64,000 nt of DNA from Coriobacteriaceae bacterium (GCA_902363125.1 CABIZD010000001.1:186001-250000); one strand, 5' to 3'; shown: positions 42,635 through 52,312, numbered from the stretch's first letter. Notes: generated by a model not told the origin, from the sequence alone. Numbers and translations are program-made.

Positions 42635-45385
42635 CTAGGCGTTGCGCTTGGCCTCGAGCTTGGCCTGAGCGGCAGCTAGGCGCGCGAGGGGCACGCGATA
42701 GGGCGAGCAGGACACGTAGTCCACGTCGGCCACGTTAAACAGACCCTTGATGGACTTGGGGTCGCCGCCGTGCTCGCCGCACACGCCAAAGTGCATGCCG
42801 GGGTTGGTGGCGCGACCCTTCTCGACGGCCATGCGCACGAGCTCCAGCACCGCCGTATCGATGGTCTCGAAGGGGTTGTCCTTCAGGATCTTCTTGTGCA
42901 GGTACAGTGGGATAAATTTGGCCTCGGCGTCGTCACGGGAAAAGCCGAAGGTCGTCTGGGTGAGGTCGTTGGTGCCAAAGCAGAAGAAGTCGGCATGATG
43001 GGCGATCTCGTCGGCGACCATGCAGGCACGCGGCAGCTCGAGCATCGTGCCTACGGGAATGTTGAGCTCGACGCCCTCCTCGGCGGAAACCTCGGCGACC
43101 ACGCGCTCAATGACCTCGCGGGTCTGGACATGCTCGGCCGTGATGGAAACGAGCGGAACCATGATCTCGGGGCGTGGGTCGACGCCCTCCTTGATAAGGC
43201 GGGCAGCAGCCGTGGCGACGGCGCGAACCTGCATGAGCGGCAGATCGCTAAAGACGACGGAAAGGCGCACACCACGCAGGCCGAGCATCGAGTTGGACTC
43301 AACCATGCCGTCGATACGACGCAGGCGGGCGCGCAGGGCAGTGAGCTCCTTCTCGGGAGCGCCGGCGGCCTCCTTCTTGGTGATGGCGACCTCGAGCTCG
43401 CGGGGATCGTCCAGGAACTCGTGCAGCGGCGGATCAAGCAGGCGAACGACCACATCGCGACCGGACATGGTCTTGAACATGGCCAGGAAGTCCTGGGTCT
43501 GAACCTTGAGCAGATCGGCCAGGGCCTGCCGCTTCACGGTCTCTTCGTCAGACAGGATAAAGCTCTGGATGATGTTCTTACGATCGCCCAGGAACATGTG
43601 CTCGGTGCGGCACAGACCGATGGCCTCAGCGCCAAACTCAAGAGCGAGCTCGGCATCCTCGGGGTTGTCGGCGTTGACGCGCACGTGGTTGGCGTGACCG
43701 TCGCTCTCGTCCAGACGGATCTCGTCGGCCCAGGACAGGATGGTGTCCAGGTCGCCGGTGAGCTCGGCCGAAACCAGATCAACGGCGCCGTCGACGACGA
43801 TACCCTGGGTGCCGTCGATGGAGATGACATCGCCCTCGCGCAGCACGCGGTCGCTGCTCTCGATGCGCACGACCTTCTCTGCCGCGTCAATGTGGAAGCG
43901 CTCAACGCCGCAAACGCAGGGCGCACCCATGCCGCGCGCGATAACGGCGGCATGGCTCGTCTTGCCACCGTGGCTGGTCAGGATGCCCTCGGCGGCAACC
44001 ATGCCCTTCAGGTCGTCGGGGTTGGTCTCCCAGCGAACCAGAATGACCTTGTGGCCCTCGGCGGAACGCGCGACGGCGTCATCACTCGAGAACACGACCT
44101 CGCCCACGGCGGCACCAGGGCTGGCGTTAAGGCCGCTGGCCAGGGCCTCGTACTTCTTGGAGGCGTCGAACTGCGGGTGCAGGAGCTGGTCGAGCTGTGC
44201 GGGGTCGATGCGGCTCACGGCCTCCTCGCGGGTGATCAGGCCCTCCTCGACCATCTCGATGGCGATACGCAGGGCGGCGGTAGCGGTGCGCTTGCCCACG
44301 CGAGTCTGGAGCATCCAGAGCTTACCCTGCTCGATGGTGAACTCGATATCGCACATATCGCGATAGTGATCCTCGAGCGTCAGGAACACGCGCTCGAGCT
44401 CCTCACCTGCAGACTCGAGGCCCGGGGTGGTCTTGAGGTCGGCGATGGGCTCGGTGTTGCGGATGCCGGCGACAACGTCCTCGCCCTGGGCGTTCACCAG
44501 AAAGTCGCCGTAGAACTCCTTAGTGCCGTCGGCCGGGTTGCGCGTAAAGGCAACGCCGGTCGCGGAGGTCTCGCCCTTATTACCAAAAGCCATGGCCTGC
44601 ACGTTGACGGCGGTACCGAGCTCGTCGGAGATAGCATGCTGTTTGCGGTAGATGCACGCACGCTCGTTCATCCAGCTGCCAAAGACGGCTTGGATGGCAA
44701 GGCGCAACTGGAGCTCCGGGTCGTGAGGGAAGACAGGCTTGCCATCGACAACCTCGAGCTCGGGGTACAGGGCGGCCTCGACGTTCTCGGAGAAGATGCC
44801 CTTAAAGGTCTCGACGAGCTCCTGCAGGTCCTCGGCCGAAAGCTCGGAATCGACACGAACGCCGGCGACCAGGCGGGCCTGGGTCAGGGCGTTCTCGAAT
44901 AGGTCGGCGTCGACGCCCATGACGACGTTGGAGAACATCTGGATAAAGCGACGGTAGCTGTCCCAGGCAAAACGCGGGTTTTGCGTCTGGGCGATAAGGC
45001 CCCGGACGGAGTCGTCGTTGAGGCCCAGGTTGAGAACCGTGTCCATCATGCCGGGCATGGAGAACGGAGCGCCCGAGCGAACCGACACGAGCAGCGGATC
45101 GGAGGCGTCGCCGAGCTTCTTGCCGCAACGGGCCTCGAGGTCCGCCTCGGCGGCAACGATCTCATCGAGTGCGCCTTCGGGCCAGACGTTGCCGGCACCG
45201 GAGTACTCGACACAGGTCTGGCAGGTAATGGTAAAGCCACCGGGAACCGGCAGACCGATGCGGCTCATCTCGGCAAGGTTTGCGCCTTTGCCGCCAAGCA
45301 CGAAGTTCATGGATTTGTCGCCCTCAGTGACACAGGTGCCCTGGGCGTCGGTTCCAAAACGGTAAACCCTCTTGCAATCGCTCAC
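42635..45385 (-). CDS. ppdK: Pyruvate, phosphate dikinase
   Basis: Interconverts pyruvate + ATP + Pi and PEP + AMP + PPi, and often runs glycolytically in anaerobes. The N-terminal nucleotide domain has GGKGANLAEMSRIGLPVPGG and SVRSGAPFSMPGMMDT. The swivel domain has the catalytic His in GGKTSHAAVIARGMG, with the regulatory Thr two residues before it. The C-terminal TIM barrel has LCRTEHMF, PRACMVADEIA and FCFGTNDLTQTTFG; the CGEHGG motif carries the catalytic Cys. The 916-residue length is slightly above the usual 880. The start is GTG 45385. Its regulator gene lies upstream. Confidence 0.96.
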   Translation of the reverse strand: MSDCKRVYRFGTDAQGTCVTEGDKSMNFVLGGKGANLAEMSRIGLPVPGGFTITCQTCVEYSGAGNVWPEGALDEIVAAEADLEARCGKKLGDASDPLLVSVRSGAPFSMPGMMDTVLNLGLNDDSVRGLIAQTQNPRFAWDSYRRFIQMFSNVVMGVDADLFENALTQARLVAGVRVDSELSAEDLQELVETFKGIFSENVEAALYPELEVVDGKPVFPHDPELQLRLAIQAVFGSWMNERACIYRKQHAISDELGTAVNVQAMAFGNKGETSATGVAFTRNPADGTKEFYGDFLVNAQGEDVVAGIRNTEPIADLKTTPGLESAGEELERVFLTLEDHYRDMCDIEFTIEQGKLWMLQTRVGKRTATAALRIAIEMVEEGLITREEAVSRIDPAQLDQLLHPQFDASKKYEALASGLNASPGAAVGEVVFSSDDAVARSAEGHKVILVRWETNPDDLKGMVAAEGILTSHGGKTSHAAVIARGMGAPCVCGVERFHIDAAEKVVRIESSDRVLREGDVISIDGTQGIVVDGAVDLVSAELTGDLDTILSWADEIRLDESDGHANHVRVNADNPEDAELALEFGAEAIGLCRTEHMFLGDRKNIIQSFILSDEETVKRQALADLLKVQTQDFLAMFKTMSGRDVVVRLLDPPLHEFLDDPRELEVAITKKEAAGAPEKELTALRARLRRIDGMVESNSMLGLRGVRLSVVFSDLPLMQVRAVATAAARLIKEGVDPRPEIMVPLVSITAEHVQTREVIERVVAEVSAEEGVELNIPVGTMLELPRACMVADEIAHHADFFCFGTNDLTQTTFGFSRDDAEAKFIPLYLHKKILKDNPFETIDTAVLELVRMAVEKGRATNPGMHFGVCGEHGGDPKSIKGLFNVADVDYVSCSPYRVPLARLAAAQAKLEAKRNA

Positions 45386-45503
45386 GATACTTCCCCTTCC
45401 ATGCGCTTACGCGCACGACCGTGGTAACGAATCGACCCGCCGGATGCGGGCCGTGAGGGAACTATACGGCGGGTTTTGGACAGGCTTGAGCAGAGGGTGC
45501 GCG

Positions 45504-45621
45504 GTTTGGTAAACGTGCTAAAACCGGCGGTAAACGGTAGGTAAAGGTGGCTACCTTATGAAGATACCACTACAAGGAAAGTGCAGGTCGGATGCGATGT
45601 TTTTGCTAAATCGCTTTAGCA
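45504..45621 (-). promoter_or_regulatory. Operator-like repeats upstream of ppdK
   Basis: GGTAAAC occurs on the plus strand at 45508-45514 and 45529-45535, with a near copy GGTAAAG at 45540-45546 (spacings 21 and 11, in helical phase). A palindrome with arms TGCTAAA/TTTAGCA around TCGC lies at 45604-45621. The whole gap 45386-45711 has no gene; its upstream end carries two GTCCCAA repeats. Confidence 0.4.
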
Positions 45622-45654
45622 TTTATCAGCATTATTTCCAAGTATTCTCTTTGG

Positions 45655-45715
45655 TTAGCTAAAAGAGCCCCGTCCCAAATTAGCTACCCAAACAACCTTG
45701 TCCCAAGTGAGCTAC
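45655..45715. repeat. Two copies of a short repeat next to the ppsR-like stop
   Basis: AGCCCCGTCCCAAATTAGCT within 45655-45687 and TTGTCCCAAGTGAGCTAC at 45698-45715 share GTCCCAA..(T/G)AGCTAC. A related copy lies at 53707-53738, also touching a stop codon. Confidence 0.6.
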
Positions 45716-46587
45716 TTTTGTTGAGCGCGGCGGGCGGCACGGCGGGCTCTTGCCTCTTGAATCTCTTCGAGGTGAGCAATGATCTCGGCAGCGCTTTCCT
45801 CGATGGCTTTGCCGTCGGTACGCACAACAAAGCAGCCTAAGCGCTTCATGAGGGCACGAGCTTCCTCAAGCTCGCTGCGCACGCTCTCAGGCTCGGCATA
45901 GGAGCCGGCAACGGCACGGGCGTAGTCATCGCCCAAGCGGCTATCGCGAATCTCAGAAATAACGTCGACGGTCGAAATCAGGCCGAACAGGTGCATCGGG
46001 TCAACCTCGTAAATCGACTTGGGCGGCTCCATGCCATGCGCCAGTGGGACATTGGCGACCTTGTAGCCCTGATAGGCTAAATACATCGACAGCGGCGTCT
46101 TGGATGTACGCGACACACCCAGCAGCACGATATCGGCACCCGACAGATCGTCGCAACCACGACCGTCATCGTGCTCAACGAAATACTCCATGGCCTCGAT
46201 ACGATGGAAATAGCGGTCATCGGTCTTGTGAATCACGCCCGCAACGCACTTGGGCGGCACACCGATGAGCGACGACAGCACGGCAAGCGTCGGGCCGATC
46301 AGGTCGACCGAACGGATATGCAGCATACCCAGGTAATCGAGCACGCGGGCGCGAAGCGCCGGATCGACAATGGTATGGAACACGGCGACATCGCGATGGT
46401 CGGCATCGACGCGCGGCCCCACAAATGACTTGACCTGCTCCACGGAGGTCACCTTGGGCAGGCGCAAAACGCGAAAAGCCCCTTCATCAAATTGCCCGGA
46501 CGCCGCAAGCACCACCTCACAAGCGGTATCGCCGAGCGAGTCGGAGATAACGATAACGGTGGGACGAGCGGTGACCGGGCAATCCAT
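45712..46587 (-). CDS. PPDK regulatory kinase/phosphorylase (DUF299)
   Basis: Bifunctional ADP-dependent kinase and Pi-dependent pyrophosphorylase that switches PPDK (or PEP synthase) off and on through a Thr beside its catalytic His. The N-terminal VIVISDSLGDTA and the P-loop-like LLGVSRTSKTPLSMYLA are family hallmarks. VPPKCVAGVIHKTDDRYF and PLAHGMEPPKSIYEVDP follow. The 291-residue length is slightly above the usual 270, with a basic tail. It is next to ppdK, so PPDK rather than PEP synthase is the likely target. The ATG follows AGGAG. Confidence 0.93.
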   Translation of the reverse strand: MDCPVTARPTVIVISDSLGDTACEVVLAASGQFDEGAFRVLRLPKVTSVEQVKSFVGPRVDADHRDVAVFHTIVDPALRARVLDYLGMLHIRSVDLIGPTLAVLSSLIGVPPKCVAGVIHKTDDRYFHRIEAMEYFVEHDDGRGCDDLSGADIVLLGVSRTSKTPLSMYLAYQGYKVANVPLAHGMEPPKSIYEVDPMHLFGLISTVDVISEIRDSRLGDDYARAVAGSYAEPESVRSELEEARALMKRLGCFVVRTDGKAIEESAAEIIAHLEEIQEARARRAARRAQQK

Positions 46588-46621
46588 GCGGGGCTCCTTT
46601 TGCGCTTATGCGCAGGCTGGC

Positions 46622-48718
46622 TTACTTTTTGCGGGCAAGCTCACCGATGTTGGCAATGCCGGAGAAAACGGCCTCGAAGCGGTTGAGCAGCTTAAGGCGA
46701 TTATCGCGAAGCTGCTCGTCTTTGTCCATGACCATGACCTCATCGAAGAAACGGTCGATGGGCGCGCGCAGGGCGGCGAGGGCGGCAAATGCGGCCGGGT
46801 AGTCCTCGACAGCAAGGGCGGCATCGACAGCGGTCTGAGCGGCCTCGGAGGCGTCGGCGAGCGCGAGCTCGACCTCGCCCATCAGGCTGCGGTCATACTC
46901 CGCACCAAGCTCAGGCTTGGAGATATGCGCGGCGCGGGCATAGGCGGTCGCCAGGTTGTCGAACGTCTCAGCGTCGTTCTTGCGGGCCTCGTCGAGGGCG
47001 GCGCAGCGGGCGAAGAAGACGGACGGGGCGATAATGTGCACCGCGGAGACGGCGGCAACGGTATCGGCCGGGATCTTTTCGTCGCGGGCCATGCTCACCA
47101 GGCGGCCATGGAAGAAGTCACGAACCTGCTGGGCGACCTCGGCGGCGTCGAACTCAATGCCCTGCTCGCTATAGAGCTCGAGCGCAAAGTCGATGAGCGA
47201 CGTGGGATCGATCGGCAGACGGTCGCGCAGGATGTTGATGATACCGATAGCGGCACGACGCAGCGCGTAGGGATCGGAGGAGCCAGTCGGGGGCTCGCCG
47301 ATGGCAAAGATACCGGCGATGGTATCAAGCTTGTCGGCGCAGGCCACGATGCAGCCAGCGGTGCCCTCGGGCAGCTCGTCACCGGCAAAACGGGGACGAT
47401 AGTGATCGCGAATGGCGTGGGCGACCTCGTCGTTCTCCCCCATCGCGGTGGCGTAGTAACCGCCCATCACGCCCTGCTGACTCGTGAACTCGACGACGGC
47501 GTTGGACACCAGGTCGGCCTTGCACAGGTGCGCCGCGCGAGCAGCGTCGGCGGCAAGATGGGCGCCCAGATGAGCCTCGCGAGCAATAGCGAGCGCGAGC
47601 TGCTCGATGCGCTCGGACTTGGCGAGCACGCTGCCGAGCTTCTCCTGGAAGGCAACCTTGGCCAGACGCTCGCGGAACTCGTCGAGGGAGATCTTCAGGT
47701 CCTCCTCGTAGAAGAACTTAGCGTCGTCTAGACGGGCGCGCACGACGCGCTCGTTGCCGTCGATCACGCGCTCGGCGTTCTCGGGCTTGCTGTTGGAGAC
47801 GACCACGAACTCACGCGTCAGCTTGCCCTCGCCGTCGTAGATCGGGAAGTAGCGCTGGTTGGTAAGCATGGACTCGCAGATAATCTCGTGCGGGACCTTG
47901 AGGAACTCCTCGTCGAAAGTACCGACGAGCACCGTCGGCCACTCGCAGAGGTTAATGACCTCCTCAAAGACCTTCTTGGGCGTATCGACATGGCAGCCGG
48001 GGCGAGCGGCCTCGACCTCGGCGATACCGGCGAGAATCGCCTCGCGACGGCGCTCGGCAGAAAGCACGCCGGCATCCTCGAGCACCTGCTCGTAAACAGC
48101 GGGGCTGGCGACCACATGGTCACCGGGGCCGAGCACGCGATGGCCACGCGTGGTGTTGCCACTCGTCACGTCGGCAAACGACACGGGCACAACATCCTCG
48201 CCCAGAAGGCAGCAGATCCAACGGACCGGACGAACAAAGGTCGCGTGCTCGTGGCCCCAGCGCTGGGAGCGGTAGTTGGGCCACTGCAGGCCGGCGATGG
48301 TCTTCTCGCACAGAGCGGTCAGAATCTGCGTAGCCGGTGCGGAAGGGATATTCTTCTCGGCAAAGACGTACTCACGGCCGTCGGTGTCCTCGCGACGGAC
48401 CAGATCCTCGGCAGCCACACCGCACTTGCGGGCGAAGCCCTGGGCGGCCTTGGTGGCGTTACCGTCAGCGTCGAAGGCGATGTTGGCCGCAGGGCCACGC
48501 TTGACCTCGTGAACCTCATCGGTCGCGGTGGCGACGTCGGCAACGAGCGCAGCCAGGCGACGCGGGCTCGAGATCACGCGGACCTCGCCATGGGCCAGAC
48601 CGGCCTCGTCGAGGCCCTTGGCGATCATGGTGCCAAGCTGCATGACGGCATTATTCAGCGGTGCAGAGGGCATTTCCTCCGTACCGATCTCAAACAGGAA
48701 ATCCTTAGCGTCTGCCAT
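46622..48718 (-). CDS. glyS: Glycyl-tRNA synthetase beta subunit
   Basis: tRNA-recognition subunit of the alpha2-beta2 enzyme. The N-terminal FLFEIGTEEMPSAPLNNAV and the YFPIYDGEGKLTREFVVVSN segment are conserved, as are FYEEDLK and the HD-like AGGYAT-equivalent VMGGYYATAMGE. The C-terminal anticodon-binding domain has FFDEVMVMD. Its 698 residues are typical. The start is three bases after the glyQ stop. Confidence 0.97.
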   Translation of the reverse strand: MADAKDFLFEIGTEEMPSAPLNNAVMQLGTMIAKGLDEAGLAHGEVRVISSPRRLAALVADVATATDEVHEVKRGPAANIAFDADGNATKAAQGFARKCGVAAEDLVRREDTDGREYVFAEKNIPSAPATQILTALCEKTIAGLQWPNYRSQRWGHEHATFVRPVRWICCLLGEDVVPVSFADVTSGNTTRGHRVLGPGDHVVASPAVYEQVLEDAGVLSAERRREAILAGIAEVEAARPGCHVDTPKKVFEEVINLCEWPTVLVGTFDEEFLKVPHEIICESMLTNQRYFPIYDGEGKLTREFVVVSNSKPENAERVIDGNERVVRARLDDAKFFYEEDLKISLDEFRERLAKVAFQEKLGSVLAKSERIEQLALAIAREAHLGAHLAADAARAAHLCKADLVSNAVVEFTSQQGVMGGYYATAMGENDEVAHAIRDHYRPRFAGDELPEGTAGCIVACADKLDTIAGIFAIGEPPTGSSDPYALRRAAIGIINILRDRLPIDPTSLIDFALELYSEQGIEFDAAEVAQQVRDFFHGRLVSMARDEKIPADTVAAVSAVHIIAPSVFFARCAALDEARKNDAETFDNLATAYARAAHISKPELGAEYDRSLMGEVELALADASEAAQTAVDAALAVEDYPAAFAALAALRAPIDRFFDEVMVMDKDEQLRDNRLKLLNRFEAVFSGIANIGELARKK

Positions 48719-48721
48719 GGC

Positions 48722-49633
48722 TTACGCCACCTCGCCTTCCTGGTCGGCATTCTCGTTGACTCCGGCGACCTCGGCCATGTAGGCCTCGCAGCACGCCTTG
48801 GCGACGGCGCGGACGCGCAGGATGTAGTTGGCACGCTCGACTGCGGACAGGGCGCCGCGGGCATCGAGCAAGTTGAAGGCATGGCTGCACTTCATGACGC
48901 AGTCGTATGCGGGCAGCGGCAGCTTGCGCTCCAGGCAAGAATGGCACTCGGCCTCGTAGTCGTCAAACTTCTGACGCATCATCTCAACGTTGGCGACCTC
49001 AAAGTTGTAAGCGCTAAACTCGCGCTCGTTCTCCAGGAACACGTCGCCATAGGTCATGGGCGTGCCGTCGGGCAGGTAGCTCCACACCAGATCGTAGACC
49101 GAGTTGACGCCCTGAGCGTACATGGCGATACGCTCCAGGCCATAGGTGATCTCGACGGGCACGGGGTCGACCTCGATACCGCCCACCTGCTGGAAGTACG
49201 TGAACTGCGTGACCTCCATGCCGTTGAGCCAGACCTCCCAGCCAAGGCCCCAGGCGCCGAGCGTCGGGCTCTCCCAGTCGTCCTCGACAAAGCGGACGTC
49301 ATGGTCGTTGGGGTCCAGGCCAATGGCGGCCAGCGAACCCAGGTAGAGCTCCTGGGCGTTGACCGGCGAGGGCTTGATGAGCACCTGGAACTGATAGTAG
49401 TGCTGCATGCGGTTAGGGTTCTCGCCGTAGCGGCCGTCGGCGGGACGGCGGCAGGGCTGCGCATAGCAGGTGCGCCACTCGGCGGGGCCGAGCGAGCGCA
49501 GCGTGGTCGCGGTATGGAAGGTACCGGCACCGACCTCGGAGTCATAGGGCTGCATAATGACGCAGCCCTGCTCGCCCCAGTACTGCTGGAGGCGCAGGAT
49601 GATGTCTTGGAAGGAAAGCGATGAAGCGTTCAT
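48722..49633 (-). CDS. glyQ: Glycyl-tRNA synthetase alpha subunit
   Basis: Catalytic subunit of the bacterial heterotetrameric enzyme. [19 protein letters not shown] at the N-terminus, [13 protein letters not shown], then the class II motifs [20 protein letters not shown] and [20 protein letters not shown] are clear. The length is 303. A TATAGT -10 candidate lies about 50 bases upstream (49680-49685); I see no T-box in the 59-base gap to lepB. Confidence 0.97.
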   Translation of the reverse strand: MNASSLSFQDIILRLQQYWGEQGCVIMQPYDSEVGAGTFHTATTLRSLGPAEWRTCYAQPCRRPADGRYGENPNRMQHYYQFQVLIKPSPVNAQELYLGSLAAIGLDPNDHDVRFVEDDWESPTLGAWGLGWEVWLNGMEVTQFTYFQQVGGIEVDPVPVEITYGLERIAMYAQGVNSVYDLVWSYLPDGTPMTYGDVFLENEREFSAYNFEVANVEMMRQKFDDYEAECHSCLERKLPLPAYDCVMKCSHAFNLLDARGALSAVERANYILRVRAVAKACCEAYMAEVAGVNENADQEGEVA

Positions 49634-49692
49634 GCCTCTAATATCCCCTCGTCGAAACGATTACACGGTTAGGAACTGTACTATAGCGGTTT

Positions 49693-50256
49693 TTAGTCGA
49701 TAGCGCCCAGACGGTTAAGCGGCCAGTAACGCACGAGTGCCACGGCGATCAAATCAGAGCGATCAACGGGACCAAAGTAGCGTGAGTCGGCTGAGTTCTC
49801 GCGGTTGTCGCCCATCACCCACACGCAGCCGTCGGGGACGGTGTAGGGATAGCTCACCTGGGCGGCGGGCGCCTGGACCGAAAGCGGCCAGCTCATGCCG
49901 GTCGAATAGTCCTCATCGAGCGCCTGGCCGTCGACGACGACCTTGCCGTCCTGAAGGTCGACCGTCTGACCGGCCGTGGCGATGACGCGCTTTACCAGCA
50001 CGTCATGCTCGGACGTGGCATCGGGGTTATGGAACACCACGATATCACCCTGTTTGACGGGCTGACCGAGCTCGAGGCTCACCTTTTGTGCCAGGATCTG
50101 GTCGCCGATCTCGATCGTGTCCTCCATGGAGCCGGTGGGCACCACAAAGGGCTCGACCACAAAAGTGCGGATCAGGAAGGTGGCCACGAGCGCGATTGCG
50201 ATGACCGCGATCCACTCAAAGGCGCCCCTCAACGCGGAATGCTGCGATGGAACCAT
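49693..50256 (-). CDS. lepB: Signal peptidase I
   Basis: Membrane serine protease that removes signal peptides. One N-terminal helix (about residues 13-31) precedes the catalytic Ser in VPTGSMEDTI. The general-base Lys is in VKRVIATAGQTVD, and box E is WVMGDNRENSADSRYFGPV. The length is 187. I prefer ATG 50256 behind GAGGAG; GTG 50262 overlaps the trmD stop. Confidence 0.95.
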   Translation of the reverse strand: MVPSQHSALRGAFEWIAVIAIALVATFLIRTFVVEPFVVPTGSMEDTIEIGDQILAQKVSLELGQPVKQGDIVVFHNPDATSEHDVLVKRVIATAGQTVDLQDGKVVVDGQALDEDYSTGMSWPLSVQAPAAQVSYPYTVPDGCVWVMGDNRENSADSRYFGPVDRSDLIAVALVRYWPLNRLGAID

Positions 50257-50258
50257 TC

Positions 50259-51017
50259 TCACTCCTCGCTCTGCGAATACGAAGCGTCCAGAATCTCCTG
50301 CGCGTATGCGCGCTCCTGGGGCGTAAGCCGCGCTGTCTCGATCAGGTCGGGACGCCAGCGGCAGGTGCGCTCGATGGCATTCTTACGGCGCCAGGCGTCA
50401 ACCTTGGCATGGTCACCGCTCACGAGCACCGGCGGCACGCCCTCGCCGTTGAATTCGGCAGGACGGGTGTACTGCGCATACTCGAGCAGGCCTCCGTCCT
50501 CGGCGGTCGAGAACGACTCGTCGACGTTGCTCATCTCGTCACCAAGGGCGCCGGGAATCAGGCGTACGACGGCATCGGCCACGACCATAGCGGGCAGCTC
50601 GCCGCCTGTGAGCACGTAGTCGCCGATCGACAGACGCTCATCGGCATACGCATATGCGCGCTCGTCGACGCCCTCGTAACGGCTGCACACAAACAGCAAG
50701 CGCTCGCTTTTGAGCAGGCGCTCGGCCACATGCTGTGTAAAGGGCTCGCCACAGGGGGTAAAAAACACCACGGTGGGCTTAGGACCCTCGGAGCTAATAG
50801 CCTCGATGGCCTCGGCAATAGGCTCGACCTTCATGAGCATGCCCTGCCCGCCGCCGTACGGCTCGTCATCGACGGTACGATGGCGGTCGTGCGTCCAGTC
50901 GCGCAGGTTATACGCCTTAAAATCAAAAAGGCCGGCCTTGCGGGCGCGGCCCAAAATCGATGTGGACATGACGGGCTCAAACATCTCGGGAAAGACCGAA
51001 AGGGTCTCAATCAGCAT
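50259..51017 (-). CDS. trmD: tRNA (guanine37-N1)-methyltransferase TrmD
   Basis: Methylates G37 with SAM to prevent frameshifting. It begins MLIETLSVFPEMFEPVMSTS. The trefoil-knot SAM site lies in FVCSRYEGVDERA and LSIGDYVLTGGELPAMV. VDDEPYGGGQGMLMK is also conserved. The start ATG 51017 has GGGAGG upstream (252 residues). It lies between rimM and lepB. Confidence 0.97.
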   Translation of the reverse strand: MLIETLSVFPEMFEPVMSTSILGRARKAGLFDFKAYNLRDWTHDRHRTVDDEPYGGGQGMLMKVEPIAEAIEAISSEGPKPTVVFFTPCGEPFTQHVAERLLKSERLLFVCSRYEGVDERAYAYADERLSIGDYVLTGGELPAMVVADAVVRLIPGALGDEMSNVDESFSTAEDGGLLEYAQYTRPAEFNGEGVPPVLVSGDHAKVDAWRRKNAIERTCRWRPDLIETARLTPQERAYAQEILDASYSQSEE

Positions 51018-51027
51018 GTTGTCCTCC

Positions 51028-51549
51028 CTACTTGTCCATATCAATCAGGCCGTCCATAACGTGGACGGAAATTGTTCCTGTGTCGGGAAGATCGAGCACA
51101 ACCTGCTCGATCACGGGAATCAGTACCTCGCCGTACCGATCACCCTCGACAACCCAAACATCGTTAGCGGGCGTCGACATGATCTCGACGATCGTGCCGA
51201 GTGAACCGAAGCGCTCGTCGACCACCTCGCGACCCATCAGGTCGGTATAGGCGGCGTCGAGTGAATCGAGCTCAAAATCGTCACGATTTGCCAACACATA
51301 GCATCCCGTGATGCCCTCGGCGGCCGTCAAGTCGTCAATGCCCTCAAACGAGACCAGATCGCCATCGCCCGTATCGGTGACGGACACGACCGTGCAAAAG
51401 CGGTCGCGCTTGAGCGCCGGCGGCGTCAGGGCGACGCGCATACCCGGCTCTAATACAGAAGGAAGCCCCCGCAGCGGCTGCGCGAGGACCTCCCCCTTCC
51501 TTCCGTGCGGCTTGACCACACGGGCGATGTTTTTGTACTGGGACCTCAA
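51028..51549 (-). CDS. rimM: 16S rRNA processing protein RimM
   Basis: Assembly factor for the 30S head that binds S19. The start NIARVVKPHGRKGEVLAQPL and the PRC-barrel half, with DLMGREVVDE and VPVIEQVVLDLPDTGTI-like sequence, fit the family. The length is 173. The start appears to be TTG 51549 just after the khpA stop, with a weak ribosome-binding site. Confidence 0.93.
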   Translation of the reverse strand: MRSQYKNIARVVKPHGRKGEVLAQPLRGLPSVLEPGMRVALTPPALKRDRFCTVVSVTDTGDGDLVSFEGIDDLTAAEGITGCYVLANRDDFELDSLDAAYTDLMGREVVDERFGSLGTIVEIMSTPANDVWVVEGDRYGEVLIPVIEQVVLDLPDTGTISVHVMDGLIDMDK

Positions 51550-51553
51550 GGTC

Positions 51554-51838
51554 CTAGCCCAGAACCTCTACCTCGACAGCAGTGTCGAGGCGAGCGGCCA
51601 GTGCACGGGCGAGCGTGCGAATGGCCTTGATAGTACGGCCACGACGGCCGATGACCTTAGCGACGTCATCCTCGGCGACCGAAACCTCAATCGTGGAGGC
51701 GTCGTCACCATCGATGACCTCAAGGCTCACGGAATCCGGGTCGTCGACGATCTGAACAACGAGATATTCGACGAGATCGGCGATGCGATCTGAGAGCATT
51801 GCCTCACCCTCGAGCTGTGCAGCGTCAACCTCAGGCAC
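51554..51838 (-). CDS. khpA: RNA-binding KH-domain protein KhpA
   Basis: Small KH protein of the YlqC family that acts with KhpB on RNA and cell-division control. LVEYLVVQIVDDPDSV precedes the KH core VAKVIGRRGRTIKAIRTLAR, whose GRRG loop contacts RNA. The length is 94. The start is GTG 51838 behind GAGGAG, which overlaps the rpsP stop. Confidence 0.94.
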   Translation of the reverse strand: MPEVDAAQLEGEAMLSDRIADLVEYLVVQIVDDPDSVSLEVIDGDDASTIEVSVAEDDVAKVIGRRGRTIKAIRTLARALAARLDTAVEVEVLG

Positions 51839-51841
51839 GAT

Positions 51842-52183
51842 TTACTCCTCGGCGCCCTCAGCGGCCTCAGCGGCAGCCTTAGCGGCCTCGGCCTCTTTGG
51901 CGAGCTGCTTCTTGGACTTCTTGACGACGGTCTCGGTCTTCTCGCCCTCGTTGGCGGCCTTGACCAGAGCGGCGACGGCGTCGGTGAGCTGAGCGCCCTT
52001 GGACTGCCAGTCGGCGATCTTCTCGAGGTCGAGGTTGATGGTCTTGGGGGCGGTCATCGGGTTGTACCGGCCAACCTCCTCGATGATACGACCGTCACGC
52101 GGGGCGCGGGAATCGGCGACGACGACACGGTAGTACGGACGCTTCTTAGCGCCGTGACGAGCAAGGCGAATCTTGACTGCCAA
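51842..52183 (-). CDS. rpsP: 30S ribosomal protein S16
   Basis: Small-subunit assembly protein: [20 protein letters not shown], then [15 protein letters not shown] Lys/Ala/Glu-rich tail of about 30 residues extends it to 113, longer than the usual 80-90. The start is TTG 52183 behind GGAGGAG. It is first in rpsP-khpA-rimM-trmD-lepB. Confidence 0.96.
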   Translation of the reverse strand: MAVKIRLARHGAKKRPYYRVVVADSRAPRDGRIIEEVGRYNPMTAPKTINLDLEKIADWQSKGAQLTDAVAALVKAANEGEKTETVVKKSKKQLAKEAEAAKAAAEAAEGAEE

Positions 52184-52312
52184 AGGAAACTCCTCCAACC
52201 AAGCAGCTTTAGGCTGCAACTACAAACAAACAGTTGAACATAATACGCCATCGACGCGGGCAGGTGAAGTCCGTGAGACCAACTTCTTCGGTGTAGTCGA
52301 GGGCAAATCCAT

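Noticed and set aside
42770..44902. 710-codon antisense frame over ppdK
   Set aside because: Same signature of a codon-bias shadow; no ribosome-binding site or family pattern.
49634..49692. T-box leader before glyQ
   Set aside because: The gap is only 59 bases and lacks a specifier stem or T-box sequence.
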